Shown here: positions 46,335 to 57,720 of the stretch, piece by piece
How positions within the stretch are numbered: position 1 is the stretch's first letter
Layout: each line of letters opens with the position of its first letter
Source: Pelobates cultripes
Taxonomy: Eukaryota; Chordata; Amphibia; Anura; Pelobatidae
Assembly (NCBI GenBank): GCA_933207985.1
Contig: OW240913.1
Coordinates: 360,363,702-360,427,701 of the forward strand
DNA: 64,000 nt
Direction of reading: 5' to 3'
The notes under the pieces: model-generated
The model's database searches: none
The model's input: only the letters and a program-made list of their open reading frames with translations
Told to the model about the DNA's origin: nothing
Translations under genes and position numbers: made by a program

Positions 46335-46536
46335 ATGAAAATAAAACTATTTTTGTCATGCAGGCTGTGTGAATCACAACCAAGGGAGGTGTATCTAGGG
46401 CTGCATGGACAGGAACAAAAGTGATCTAACTCCTAAATGGCAGAAAGTTGAGCAGTGAGACTGCAGGGGCATGATTTATTCATCCAAAGTGCTTAATTAA
46501 GCTAAAGTTGTTTTGGTGACTATAGTGTCCCTTTAA
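46335..46536. mobile_element. T2-like MITE, right part
   Basis: Matches the right half of the MITE at 53160-53706 (TTTGTCATGCAGGCTGTGTG, GGGAGGTGT, TAACTCCTAAATGGCAG) and ends GACTATAGTGTCCCTTTAA. The left half is missing. Confidence 0.7.
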
Positions 46537-46794
46537 ATATGGAAAGAGAAACACTATTATCGTATACTATTTTAAAACATTGTGCCTTTAATGTTGTCAT
46601 GCATAAATGGTAACAGATGAACAATCCTAGAATCTTCTGGGATCTTTGTTAGTTCCCAAGGTCCATAGGAGAATACAACAACAACAAAAATCAAGAATAC
46701 AAACAAAACAAATATATCCCAACATGTTTGTGACAATTACCCTTCAAATGTCATGCCCGTATAGAGTGCTACTTGATGATAATTTAACAATCCA

Positions 46795-47390
46795 TGGGGG
46801 TTTCCAAAGTCCGCCTATCGGGGGCGGGGCCGGGCCGCCGGGCCGAACAGACGCACTATACATGGGCTCCGGCATTAACCTGAGCAAAAAGGCACAAAAG
46901 ACTGCTAAGAAGTCGGCTATCCCGACAACAACTAACAGGGAACGACCCCAGCGCACCTCGGATGCCGGCAAGAAGCACACCACAAGCTGGACGGGCAACG
47001 GAGGGCGAGACCGGCCTACACGCGGCAGAGCATCCGGCCGAGACAACGCCACGCGGCGGGACGCCACAGAGAGGCGCAGCCCCGAAACATTTCAGCGGGA
47101 GAGACGCTGCACAGATGGTTCCCTTTGCACACCCGGCCCGGGGCACGGCCCTGCCCCCCCCCCCCGGCCGGTGGGGGTTATCCCGGCCGCATGGCGGTGA
47201 CCTATGCCACGGCGGGAATTCCCGCGTGGGGTGTGCGCTGGCCGCCTACACTGGCAAAAGCTGCATGAGAAGCAGCAAGCCAGCAGAAACTGTCATTAAC
47301 ACGGAGGGAGAGGAGAGCTAGAGTGTGGAGACACACAGACCCCGAATGAACGGAGGCTGCTCACTCCCTGAAAGATGGTTCTTTTGTTTC
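46795..47390 (+). pseudogene. GC-rich L1-like 5' region with ORF1 start, interrupted
   Basis: A sharp rise in GC at 46800 (GGGGGCGGGGCCGGGCC) precedes an ATG at 46862 and a basic frame beginning MGSGINLSKKAQKTAKKSA, rich in Arg, Thr and Lys. A GC-rich 5' UTR followed by a basic ORF1 start is what I expect of amphibian L1-type LINEs, but no coiled coil or RRM domain is visible before the frame decays. The CR1-type LINE starts at 47391, and similar GC-rich DNA resumes after 48860, so it looks interrupted. Confidence 0.35.
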
Positions 47391-48858
47391 AGGTGTTGTA
47401 CCGGAGGATTGGAGGAAGGCAGATGTTGTTCCTATATTTAAAAAGGGTTCAAAATCCTTGCCTGGAAATTATAGACCTGTGAGCTTAACTTCAGTAACTG
47501 GGAAAATATTTGAAGGGCTATTAAGGGATAATATTCAGGAATTCATTGGGAAGAACTTATTGTACTTACTGTTATTAGCAATAATCAGCATGGTTTTATG
47601 AAACATAGGTCATGTCAAACTAACCTAATTGCATTCTACGAAGAAGTAAGTAGAAGTATAGATCAGGGTGTTGCAGTGGATGTGATCTTCTTGGACTTTG
47701 CCAAGGCATTTGATACGGTTCCTCACAATAGGTTAGTTTTCAAACTAAAAGAAATTGGTCTAGATGAATATTCCTGTTCTTGGGTAGAACATTGGCTTAA
47801 GGACAGAGTACAACGAGTTGTCATTAATGGTAAATTTTCAAAAAAAATAAAATGTGAGCAGGATATTGCTTTGTTGCAGAGAGATTTGGATAGATTGGGG
47901 GACTGGGCACTAAAATGGCAGATGAAATTTAACATAGAGAAATGCAAAGTTATGCACTTCGGGGTTAAGAATGCACAAGCAACTTACACACCAAATGGTA
48001 GTGAATTAGGGATAACCACACACGAGAAGGATTTGGGCATTGTTATAGACAACAAATTAGGCAGCAATATGCAATGTCAATCTGCAGTTGTTAAGGCCAG
48101 TAAGATTTTGTCATGTATAAATAGGGGCATAAATTCTCGGGATGAAAATATAATTTTGCCTCTTTATAAATCGCTGGTAAGACCACACCTTGAATATGCT
48201 GTGCAATTTTGGGCGCCTGTTCTAAAGAAGGATAACATGGCACTGGAGAGGGTCCAGAGACGAGCTACAAAATTGATAAAAGGAATGGAGCATTTTAGTT
48301 ATGAAGAAAGGTTACAAAAATTAAATCTGTTTCGTTTGGAAAAACGGCGCCTGAGAGGGGATATGATAACTTTATACAAATATATTCGGGCCAGTACAAA
48401 CCTTTATCTGGAAATCTATTCATAAACAAGGCTATACATAGGACACAAGGTCACACATTTAGGCTGGAAGAAAGGAGATTTAATCTAAGGCAAAGAAAAG
48501 GTTTTTTTACAGTAAGAACAATAAGGATATGGAATTCTCTGCCTGAAGAGGTGGTTTTGTCAGAGTCCATACAGATGTTTAAGCTGAAATTGGATAAATA
48601 CTTACAAAAACATAACATACAGGGATATAATTTCTAATTAGTGGGGTAATAGCTGATTGATCCAAGGAGACATCTGACTGCTATTTTGGGGTCAGAAGGA
48701 ATTTTTCCTAGTTTGTGGCAAAATTGGAAGTGCTTCAGACCAGGTTTTTTGCCTTCTTTTGGATCAACAGCAACAACATTTCTGAGGAAGGCTGAACTTG
48801 ATGGACGCAAGTCTCTTTTCAGCTATGTAACTATGTAACTATGTAACTATGTAACTAT
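47391..48858 (+). pseudogene. CR1/L2-type LINE, 5' truncated, catalytic block deleted
   Basis: Starting at 47391, the translation gives VPEDWRKADVVPIFKKG, NYRPVSLTS and, after a frame disruption near 47560, HGFMKHRSCQTNL, FLDFAKAFDTVPHNRL and WLKDRVQRVVINGKFS. These are RT fingers and early palm. The frame 47598-48425 then jumps directly to CEQDIALLQRDLDRLGDWA, which lies after the catalytic palm. The segment that should hold GVPQG and the F-A-D-D motif is missing without breaking the frame. The thumb and C-terminus follow (YKSLVRPHLEYAVQFW, LERVQRRATKLI). The frame ends at 48425, but homology continues in another frame to WNSLPEEVV. The 3' end is a tandem ATGTAACT tail. Confidence 0.8.
48822..48857 (+). 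repeat. 3'-terminal ATGTAACT tandem of the LINE
   Basis: Four copies of CTATGTAA follow TCTTTTCAG. CR1/L2-type LINEs end in short tandem repeats rather than poly(A), so this fixes the LINE's 3' end and orientation. Confidence 0.8.
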
Positions 48859-49400
48859 GGTCATCCGTCAGCCTTGGCGAGACAGACCAGGAGCTGAAAT
48901 GAAAAAGACCACCTGCATTCTTATGGAACTGCTCCGGCACGGCTCAACGCACCCAGAGGACCACGGAAAAATGCTGGCATTTCATGCATACTGAGCGCTG
49001 GACGGGGCCTACACGCCGCCCACAAGCCGACTGGAGCAGTGAGTACCCCAGTCTCTGGGTATGGAGGTCCCCGGAGAATTATGTCCCTGGTGTCGTGAGC
49101 CCTGTGGGGCGGGAGTGCGCTGCCCTGCCGGCGGACCGGTGGCCGGGGGGGTTGGGCACCAGCTTTAAGTGTGAGACCGGCACTGGGAGAGACAAGGGGG
49201 TGCTTGCTCCATAGGGAACAACGTGGTACTGGGGAGGTGCAGGGGGCGGGAGAGTTGTGGACTTTGTGGTGGGGTCCAGTGGACAATCTCTGCCCCTGAG
49301 TGCCCACGGCGCCGCGGAGGACCTGTCTGGTGGGCGGGGGGCGGTGTGGGGTGAACGGACGGAAGCTCGGTGACCGGAGGACTGCATCGTAGCTGAGACA
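48859..49400 (+). repeat. GC-rich sequence, probable continuation of the interrupted L1-like element
   Basis: High GC (GGGGCGGGAGTGCGCTGCCC, GGTGGGCGGGGGGCGGTGTG). Composition matches 46.8-47.39 kb, unlike the AT-rich surroundings. Open frames on both strands here reflect the low stop density of GC-rich DNA. Confidence 0.4.
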
Positions 49401-50160
49401 TGTTGAGCCTCCCTCAGACTGCCATGTTTACTGTTGTATTTTACTTTGTCTGAAAAGGTGTTAATCCACCGAAACATGAATTAGCTAATCAAGTATTTTG
49501 TTTTTTCTTTGTAACAGTATGGTTTAGTGGTACTGAGCGTTTTTGCAGCTCTGGTTTTCATATTTAGTGATAGGTGGGCTGTTTATCGGGATTAGGCACT
49601 CAGACCTAGTTTTCCTGTATGTAGATCTATAATCAGGTCTTTCTGCTTTATTTTTCTCCTTTTATTTATGCCCTCTTCTATCCTTTCGATTTCCATTCAA
49701 AACTTAACCCTGTAGGTACAGCAGCAGAGTCTTTGGCTACTATTGTGGCTTACACTGTTTCACTTCATAATGATTTTGCCACATTCTGATATGGTTAGCC
49801 ATACTCTGCAGCGATTAGTTCTTTAAGTGCAGAATTTTTGGTTTTTCATATTTACTATTGTATCTACTCTTTATTATTTTTTTGCACAGGTACTTATTAT
49901 AGTATTATATCTATATTTTAGCCATATTCTATATTCTGTATCGGGCTTGCATTGCACAGTCTATGGTTCTTATGTATTTATATATGTACTATACCTTACC
50001 TATAGGTATTTGACACACTATACTATATATACATATATATATCAGCCATACTCTGTATATATTGAGCTTTATTTATTTTATCTATAGATAGATGTGTTTT
50101 CCTTCTTTGATTTTAATAAGGTTTTTCCCAATAAAATTGTTTATTATTTTTGAGACGCTG
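49401..50160 (+). repeat. Unclassified repeat; possible Penelope-like 3' region
   Basis: CTGAAAAGGTGTTAATCCAC plus CGAAACATG at 49450-49478 resembles a hammerhead core with a GGTG/CACC stem. The stretch ends CCCAATAAAATTGTTTATTA plus TTTTTGAG. Layout resembles 17891-18240. No coding region remains, so the class is uncertain. Confidence 0.3.
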
Positions 50161-51066
50161 TTTTGGGGTGGCTTGGAGGTGATCAGCCCGGTCTCTGTAT
50201 GAGGCGATCAATCCTCCATCTCTGCTATTTCTACTTCATTACGTATATTGCATGACTAGCCACAGCTTATTTCAGATTGACGCATTCAGAGCCACCCTGT
50301 GGATTGATAGCTCGCATTTGTGTCTTAAAAGTTGCATTCATTTTTTAAGCTTTTACATATTTTGCAGGTTTAAAATGCCAAAGGAATGTACAGTTTATGC
50401 TATAATGCCCATAGGGACCAAAGGTTGATAATGTCCACTAATACATACTAAATAGCTGACCGCAGCTAATTACTGTAAGCCTGATATCCAGATAGCTTTG
50501 TTATATATTAACGCACTGCAGACTACAAACAAATATGCCCCATATGTTAAAAGTTGGGAAAAGTTTTTGTATTTTAGATTATTGCTTTCAGTCTGACTCT
50601 AATTAGCAAGATGGTTAATTTGCCTCCACACAGGCGACAGTTTGCATTCACTAACTAGCAAACACGCAGCACTTGCACACACCAGTTAGCACAAAACACT
50701 TACTTAACGCTCTCACCGAACTAAAAAGACAACACAGTCCGCCTCTGCGCAGGCAACCAAAAGTATATACTGTGTTGAACCAATGCTTAAGCCCCTGCGT
50801 GGGCAATCACTTGCTTTATTACAAATCGGTTTGACGTATGAACCTATGTTATGCATACAATAAAAATATTCAAAACAAAGTCCGCCTATCTCGCCGTCTA
50901 CCTCACAGTCCAATCCATGTTTTCACTTCCGCGATGCCTGTGTCTACAGATGTGCATTCTACGGACTTAGACGTGGCGGAGGCTTGCGTTCCACAGTCCT
51001 TATTTGTACTCAAAGATAAACAAACAAAGTAACAATGGCACACAAGCGGTGGGATGACACGTTATC
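50161..51066. other. No gene recognised
   Basis: No supported frame. CCTCCACACAGGCGAC, CCTCTGCGCAGGCAAC and CCCCTGCGTGGGCAATC recur at about 130-bp intervals between 50620 and 50810, possibly a decayed repeat. Confidence 0.35.
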
Positions 51067-51460
51067 TTAATAGGGCACTCCAGACCCCTAAAGCACTTTT
51101 GTTTGCTGAAATGCTTTATGTGGAAAGAATGCATCCTCTTTTTTTCATTTTACAAAAAGTACAGATTTTAATAGCAATGGGCAACCCTGGTTGTCAATCA
51201 GACAACTGGTCAATGGAACTAAACTCAAGAGACAACAATTACTCAGAGTTCCTGCCTTGCAAAGACTTCTCATTGATTTGCATTGGGAAGTCTGTGATTG
51301 GACAGCAACAGAAAGTCTGGGTGGAATTCGAAGGGGAGGGCCTGCAAAGGCTGCAGACAAGAGAAAAGCTGTTTTATGTACAGACCCAATGTAAAAATAA
51401 ATAATTTAATGCTTTAAACAAAAGATGATAGGAAAATCAAGATATAATCAGCAATTTCAA
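51067..51460. mobile_element. T2-like MITE fragment
   Basis: TTAATAGGGCACTCCAGACC then CCTAAAGCACTTTTG has the family's TTAA-plus-GGGCACTCC start. The right end is not recognisable. The 116-codon frame at 51054-51404 overlaps it and is not supported as a gene. Confidence 0.4.
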
Positions 51461-53159
51461 ATGACTTTGTGCTAAGGTGTATGCAGAATTCTACATAAAT
51501 ATACACACTTTATACTGCAAATGGATAATAATTTGATTTGTAAAACATCAGAGGGGAAAAGTACGTATCAAGTACATATATTTATGTTGATTTTTTCCAT
51601 AAACTATACCACAAAGTAATTTTAAATTATTGATTATATCTTAATTTTCCTGGCACGATGTATCATATATTGTTTAGTGCTTTGTATCTTCACACAGGGT
51701 TTTGGCAATTAGTCACTACTGCCACTTACTGTAATTATAACAAGCGCCTAAACTGTTTTATTGTGTATAATTAAATGCATGCATGTTTTCATTGCGGTCA
51801 TATACACTAAATAGGGATTTCTATTTTATTTATTTTATTTGAGCAGTGGCGTGTCCCTTTAAGGTGATGTTTTGTAGAGGATGGTCCAATAGAAGAACAA
51901 GATATATCCTGATGTTGGAAGGATGTTTTGACAATAAGGATTTATAACATTTTAAGGTTGAGGGCACGTGGGAAGGTCTTCCAGCAGAGGTGGTTGTCAG
52001 TAATGCGGCATAAGAGTTCAAGAAGCATTAGGACTGCCCTTAGCTGGAAACTATAAAATAAATCCTTGCTTTGATATAGGGAATGCACAGGCTACGTACA
52101 CCATCTATCGTCAAAATTTAAAGGGTTTATTTTGCAGAATAGCAAACTTTTGGATAATGTAGCGAGCTGAACAAATAGCTCAGTTGATGAATGTTGGTCT
52201 TAAATTTGCAATGAGCTTATCGATTCTCCCAAACTCATAGTATAGCGAAGAAATCGCTACCAGCCAGGTTTATTAACTAAAGTGAGAATTGATAGGAATT
52301 CAAATTAAAATCAAGATTTAGGCAAATTAGAAAATGTTTAGGTATTTCTGTATCTAGTTTGGCTACTTTAGTCTGAAATTTGAAATCCACGCTGAATTCA
52401 CTTTGAATATCCGACAATTCTCCCTTTAGTGATTAGCCCTGTTTGTTTGTTGCATGAAATAAACACTTTTTACCATGTTAAAGTGGACTACAGGTACAGT
52501 GGTTTTAGTGCCGTGTTGCCAAGTGAAATCGGAAGGAGGAGGGAACTGCAGTGGAAACTTTATTATTGTTATGATGACTTACGCTATTAGCAATTTCCTG
52601 GAGACATAAAAGTACACTGAAAAAATACCGGGAGTCTTTTATCAATGGAAAATATCTTGGAAAATAATAAGCTATTTTTCTATATAAAAACCAAACATTT
52701 TATGCATTGAATGCAGCAAAATAATTTAAAAAAAATCATATATCTCTTCTTTTATTCAGTGAAACAGGAGTTCCAATGTCAAGATTGTAACTACAGTGAT
52801 TGTGAATATATCATGAAATTCCTGTGTTTTAAGTTTAAGATTAGGAGAGCTGCTCTTAATAAACTGGTTGCTATGGTTCAATGGATTGTTTTATGATTAA
52901 TTTATTAAACTCGATAAGATTAGAAATCTGAAATAAGCTCTTGATTTAGATTTGTGTTGCTAGGCAAAATTGTAATATTTCCACAAAGTTTAATTACTTG
53001 GGAGAGCAATTAGATTAAAGTATACAGCTGGTAAAGGGATAATGCATGCCGCAGATATTCACTGCGTTATAGGGGTAAACAATTAAAATATGGAAAAACA
53101 ACATTTATAAAACTATGAAAACGATACTATTTAATCATTACATCATCTTAATCTCATTA
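51461..53159. other. AT-rich DNA, no gene recognised
   Basis: The segment at about 51875-52050 resembles a CR1/L2-type 3' region (minus-strand frames only by chance). Otherwise nothing is supported. Confidence 0.35.
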
Positions 53160-53706
53160 TTAAAGGGACACTATAGTCACCTGAACAACTTTAGCTTAAT
53201 GAAGCAGTTTTGGTGTATAGAACATGCCCCTGCAGCCTCACTGCTCAATCCTCTGCCATTTAGGAGTTAAATCCCTTTGTTTATGAACCCTAGTCACACC
53301 TCCCTGCATGTGACTTGCACAGCCTTCCATAAACACTTCCTGTAAAGAGAGCCCTATTTAGGCTTTCTTTATTGCAAGTTCTGTTTAATTAAAATTTTCT
53401 TATCCCCTGCTATGTTAATAGCTTGCTAGACCCTGCAAGAGCCTCCTGTATGTGATTAAAGTTCAATTTAGAGATTGAGATACAATTATTTAAGGTAAAT
53501 TACATCTGTTTGAAAGTGAAACCAGTTTTTTTTCATGCAGGCTCTGTCAATCATAGCCAGGGGAGGTGTGGCTAGGGCTGCATAAACAGAAACAAAGTGA
53601 TTTAACTCCTAAATGACAGTGAATTGAGCAGTTAAATTGCAGGGGAATGATCTATACACTAACACTGCTTCATTTAGCTAAAGTAATTTAGGTGACTATA
53701 GTATTG
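53160..53706. mobile_element. T2-like MITE
   Basis: TTAAAGGGACACTATAGTCA at the left. The right end GGTGACTATAGTATTG has lost its last bases. Its uninterrupted GGGGAATGATCTATACAC shows the empty site of the hAT insertion in the relative at 39.13 kb. Confidence 0.75.
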
Positions 53707-54139
53707 CACAACCTTTGGATTTATTATATCTTGTTTGTTACATTTATTTCTCGGTATTCCGTTGCTAGTATTCTATGGAGTATTTATTTCTGCTGCCCTG
53801 TACTATTTCAACAAAATATAAATGAAAAATATGCCCAAAATATTTTTTTTAAATTAATTAAATCATTAAAAATATAATTTTGATATCCATGTGATTGTGC
53901 CACAACACCAGATTTTGAAGCTTCATGCAGCAAGCTCTGTCTAATCTAGAAAACATGTGACACTTGTCAGCCCAGTGGAACTATCCCAATACTTTCAACG
54001 AGACTTAAGCATATCTCATAAACCCTTGGTAAGTCACAGCAAAAGTCACAAACATTCAGGATACGGGGGAATTCATTCATTTAATATTTTGTCTCCAATA
54101 TTCATTAATAAAAACATTTTGCCATCATGGGGTCTCGCT

Positions 54140-54545
54140 TTAAAGGAACGTTGTAGGCACTTTAACAGCTTCATCTTATTAAAGTTGTTATAGTGCCTGC
54201 GTTCTTGCCCCACCCTCCTACCCCTCAAAACCCTTTATTTCACTAATTAGAAAGCTTGGAAGTGCAACTTTAAGCCAAGTATCTAAGTTGAGAACCAGGA
54301 ATGTTACTTCCCGGCACTCATACCCCAACATACCGTGACATCACACGTGCATGCACAGTGCTCTCGCAGCCTGCCATAGAGACTCATTGTATTCAAGCGC
54401 CGCGCATGCACTTAAGATCCCCAATGCAGCTCTATGGGGAGGATTGGATTATACCGTCAACTTGAAAGTGTGACATCACTCGTGGAGCAGTTCACGTCAA
54501 CGCTGAGGTAGACTCGATGCTGGGAAAAAGGTAATTCATTTTGTT
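54140..54545. mobile_element. T2-like MITE, left part
   Basis: TTAAAGGAACGTTGTAGGCA then AACAGCTTCATCTTATTAAA plus GTTGTTATAGTGCC. GC-richer internal DNA follows, and the right terminus is lost in a T-rich tract at 54540. Confidence 0.5.
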
Positions 54546-55332
54546 TTTATTTTTTTTATTTATTTATTTATTATTATTATTTTTTTTAACCAGGGGGAGG
54601 GACATAAAGTAAGCAGCCACACCAGACATTAAACATGGTATATTGAACAGCAGGTTAGCTAAAAAAACATTCTTACAATAATCATTTATTGAAATAACAA
54701 TGGGAACAAACTCTTCCCACTGAATTATGTAAATTCTCAAATCCTGTTGCATTACATCAGGATATAACATCAACCATTACAGGTTATTATTTACACAACT
54801 AGCCTGGATTGTCATGCGAATACTTAGTGCAGGTTCTTCATTTAATTCAGTGTGACGCTGTTTTCCACCACAACTTTAGAATTGATTTCGCCACGATTTT
54901 AATAACAACTTGATGCTCTCTGAAAAAATCCTGAATCACCCAATCTGCCCCCTGAATGAAACAATTTCTCGAATATACAGATATGTTACACCTATAAAGT
55001 AAATTTAAGGAAACACCTGCACTAAACACAGCAACCTTTAAAGATTCTTCCCAGAATCGCTCATAAAATATGCAAACAAGCTCACCCAGCTATCAGATTT
55101 TCAGATTTTTTTCTATATGCAACACAGCAGTATGTTTGAGAATTGTATTCCTGTTAGTTATTGTGTAAATGTAATGACTATTTCACTTCTCTTATTTCAA
55201 GACAGGATTTATTCTTTGTAATTCTAAGATGTGATTGCAAATTGTTCATTGGCATCTTCAGCTATGCATATTGATTGATGATTGACGGCAGTCAACAGTC
55301 AAGTGAGAGAGTGAGATGTTAGAAGAAATAAT
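54546..55332. other. AT-rich DNA, no gene recognised
   Basis: A (TTTA/TTA)n tract lies at 54545-54590. Nothing coding is supported. Confidence 0.4.
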
Positions 55333-55591
55333 TAGAAAAGGACACTCCGGGCTCCATTGCCACTTTAATGCATTTGATAGATTTTGGTCTCATTAATATG
55401 CTGTAATTTTTTTGTATGCTCAAATCTTTATAGTTTTTGCATAAAATAAATAATTGCTGCACCATAAGCCTGCCTCTTTAGCCACACCCACTCACTCCAG
55501 AAAAAGACTTCCTTATCAAATATACGTACATAGCTCAGCCAGTGCTGTTGGGGCTGAGAATGTGTGCATACCTTTGACAAGGAAGTCTTCC

Positions 55592-55757
55592 AGTACCTCC
55601 CTGGACATCTTAAGGAAGGGAGGACATGACTGCTGGCAGGGATAAGGGGTTGGGTCACAATGGGATACATTGTTACACATGGGGGGACATTAAGATGGGG
55701 GAAAAGGGGAGGGTACTTACCAGTTCCTGGGCAGAGGTGTAGTGTTGCTAACTTCCC
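55592..55757 (+). repeat. Ngaro split direct repeat A1
   Basis: 166 bp beginning AGTACCTCCCTGGACATCTT. It matches A2 (62463-62628) along the same length with about three or four base differences by eye. Confidence 0.9.
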
Positions 55758-55853
55758 CTGGGACTGTCAAAAAAAAAAAAGAATTTTCAATTATTACTAT
55801 TTTTCATTTGGATTTTCTACTTACCTGACTTCCCCTCATCTGGCATCGGGAGA

Positions 55854-55968
55854 ATGGCTTCAGCTGTGTCAAGGGAAGATGTGGTAGCCTTATTGCAGGC
55901 GTACCTTGCCTCTCATGGATCCGGTGCTTTGGAGGAGGTGATCGCTGGGGTGGATAATCGCCCGGCTC
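55854..55968 (+). pseudogene. Ngaro Gag-like protein, N-terminal fragment
   Basis: The frame starts at an ATG at 55854 about 100 bp after A1 and reads MASAVSREDVVALLQAYLAS, then GALEEVIAGVDN, a short helical start typical of vertebrate Ngaro ORF1. It is cut at 55968, where TGTCACGATTCGGGG begins an LTR-like insertion. The 63-codon open frame simply runs on into the insertion. The rest of gag resumes after about 56550. Confidence 0.65.
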
Positions 55969-56550
55969 TGTCACGATTCGGGGAACCAAACACGCCAACA
56001 CACACACACAAAGTGCCGTACCGGACCTTAGAGTGGCCGGGCTAAGCACACAAAGAATAGTCAGGAAACAAGCCGAGTAAGGGGAACCAGAAGACAGAAT
56101 AACGTGAAACAAGCCGAGGTCAAAGGGTAGGAGAAAGTCACAGAGTCGTAAACGGATACGTAACCAGAAGCACAAGGTAGCAGAGGACCAGGGATTCCAG
56201 GCCCTCCTACACTGCGCCTGTCCCCCAGTCCGCGTGTCCAGACGTCGAGGTTGCCAGCGGGAGGAGCGGATTGGCACCGCCAGGTCTTCCCCGGTGCCGA
56301 AGTGGAAGGAGACCGGCGGAGGCCATCATCGTTGGTGGACAAGATGGCGGCGTGGCGGGAAGATCTCGGAGCCCGCCGTCTCTTCCGGTCCCAACGGCGG
56401 GAAGAGAGAGGACGCCGGAAGTGAGTGGAAGCGTCGCGTGCGTCAGGCCGCCGGACGTCATCATCGGGCGCAACCGGAAGTGACGCGCCCCGCCGGATCA
56501 CGGGACCGGAAGTGACGCGCTCCGGCGGCGTCCCGAACCCGGAAATGACA
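55969..56550 (-). mobile_element. LTR-like insertion inside Ngaro gag
   Basis: Plus-strand ends TGTCACG and AATGACA give TG...CA inverted ends, and the length (582 bp) is close to the 533-bp solo LTR at 16349-16881. Read on the minus strand, it shares TTTGACCTCGGCTT, TTTCCTGACTATT and CTAAGGTCCGGTA with that LTR in the same order. The right boundary is inferred from the TGACA end. The flanking 5-mers (GGCTC, CGCAA) do not match, so the target duplication is lost or the boundary is off. Open frames within it on both strands are not genes. Confidence 0.55.
56414..56550. promoter_or_regulatory. Cluster of CCGGAAGTGA boxes in the LTR's U3-like end
   Basis: CCGGAAGTGA occurs near 56417, 56470 and 56506, with a variant CCCGGAAATGACA at 56538. 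CCGGAAGT is the core site of ETS-family factors and TGACGC resembles a CRE half-site. Function is inferred from clustering only. Confidence 0.4.
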
Positions 56551-57720
56551 CGCAACGTCGGCGCCCGGTCCAGAACACGGAGTTCTCAGGGCGCCGGACG
56601 CAGAGGACGGTCGGCAGGAAGAAGAGGAGACCACAGGAGAGCCCAGACAGCCGGAGTCAACCCCCATCACCCTGAGGCAGCCGGTTTCGGAACGGTTAAC
56701 CTGGAGCACACCTCAGGTCCAGCTGCAGATGTCCCTAGGAGCCCTTGGTCGGATTCTGGTTCTGAAGAGGACGAGGTTTCGGTGCCTGCAGTTCCCCAGC
56801 GGTCCGGTGAGTGGTTACATTGCGCCGGCGTGCCAGGGACTGGGGCCCAAGATCAGGCTAGTGAGTGCTTGCGCCTGCTTAGGACCCTAGTGGCCACTTT
56901 CCCTTCCTATCTTACTGGGTTGGATACTAGACAGGTTCAGGGACAGGGTCTCCCAGGGCTGGCTGAGGGTCAGGCGCAGGGATGTTCTCAAACCCTTAGG
57001 GCTCAGCCTGCCGCAGGGGCTTTTCGTGCCGGTTCGGTGGGATGTGATCTTGCACCGTTAGGTTTGCATGTCCCTATGGATGTGCAAGAGAAGATTTGGA
57101 GAGGTGAGTATGTGGATCTGCTGTCTTTGGTCTCTCCCGACAAGGATTCAGTGGACAGACCACGCCGTGGGGAGGTACCCGAGGCGGAAAAAGGTAAGCA
57201 GATACCCAGAACCTTTGGTAATTGGTTGCAGGGGTTTAACATATTTGCCAGTATCCTTGTGCGCCGGTTCCCAGATAAGGCTCCGGCCCTGTTCGGGTAC
57301 TTAGATCTGATTTGGGGGGCCTACAAAATTTATGGCGGGCAATGCTGGTATCGCTATGACCAGCAATTCCGACAAAAGATGGCGGTGTGCCCGGGTATGG
57401 ATTTCGCCGTGCAGGATGGCAGTCTCTGGCTGTTACTTATGACTCCCAGTAGACCATCCCCCTTTCCCGGGCCTGCCGGAGGTAACTCCGGCTCCTCCTG
57501 CAGGCAGAGAAAAGGTGTGTGTTGGCTCTTTAATGAGAGCCACTGCCGCTGGTACAGCTCCTGCAGGTTCCGCCATGAATGTGCACACTGCGGGGGAGCC
57601 CACCCCGCTGTGCGCTGCTTCCGAAAGGGGAAGCCAGTTTCGGGAAAGGGTCCCTCTCGAGATGACATACCTAGGGGAGAGGACGCCGGAAGTGCTCCCG
57701 TGGCTCGCCCGGTATCATAG
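56551..57720 (+). pseudogene. Ngaro Gag-like protein, C-terminal part, copy 1
   Basis: This is the element-derived part of a 431-codon open frame (56425-57720) whose first 40 or so codons belong to the LTR. It runs from Arg/Ser-rich sequence, through an acidic patch (SDSGSEEDEVS), to a conserved core (LHVPMDVQEKIWRGEYVDLL, FGNWLQGFNIF, GYLDLIWGAYKIY). It ends in a Cys/His-rich tail: C-X7-C-X5-C-X3-H followed by C-X2-C-X3-H-X4-C, that is CWLFNESHCRWYSSCRFRH then CAHCGGAHPAVRC. Such zinc-binding tails are usual for Ngaro/DIRS Gag. The 1.4-kb tandem duplication starts in this part at about 56785. Confidence 0.7.

Noticed and set aside
46646..47200. 184-codon Arg-rich protein as a host gene
   Set aside because: It starts in AT-rich DNA, crosses into the GC-rich L1-like segment and shows no domain. 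At most its later part is an ORF1 start.
56425..57720. 431-codon open frame as one gene
   Set aside because: Its first roughly 40 codons lie in the LTR-like insertion. Only the rest is Ngaro gag, itself a broken copy.
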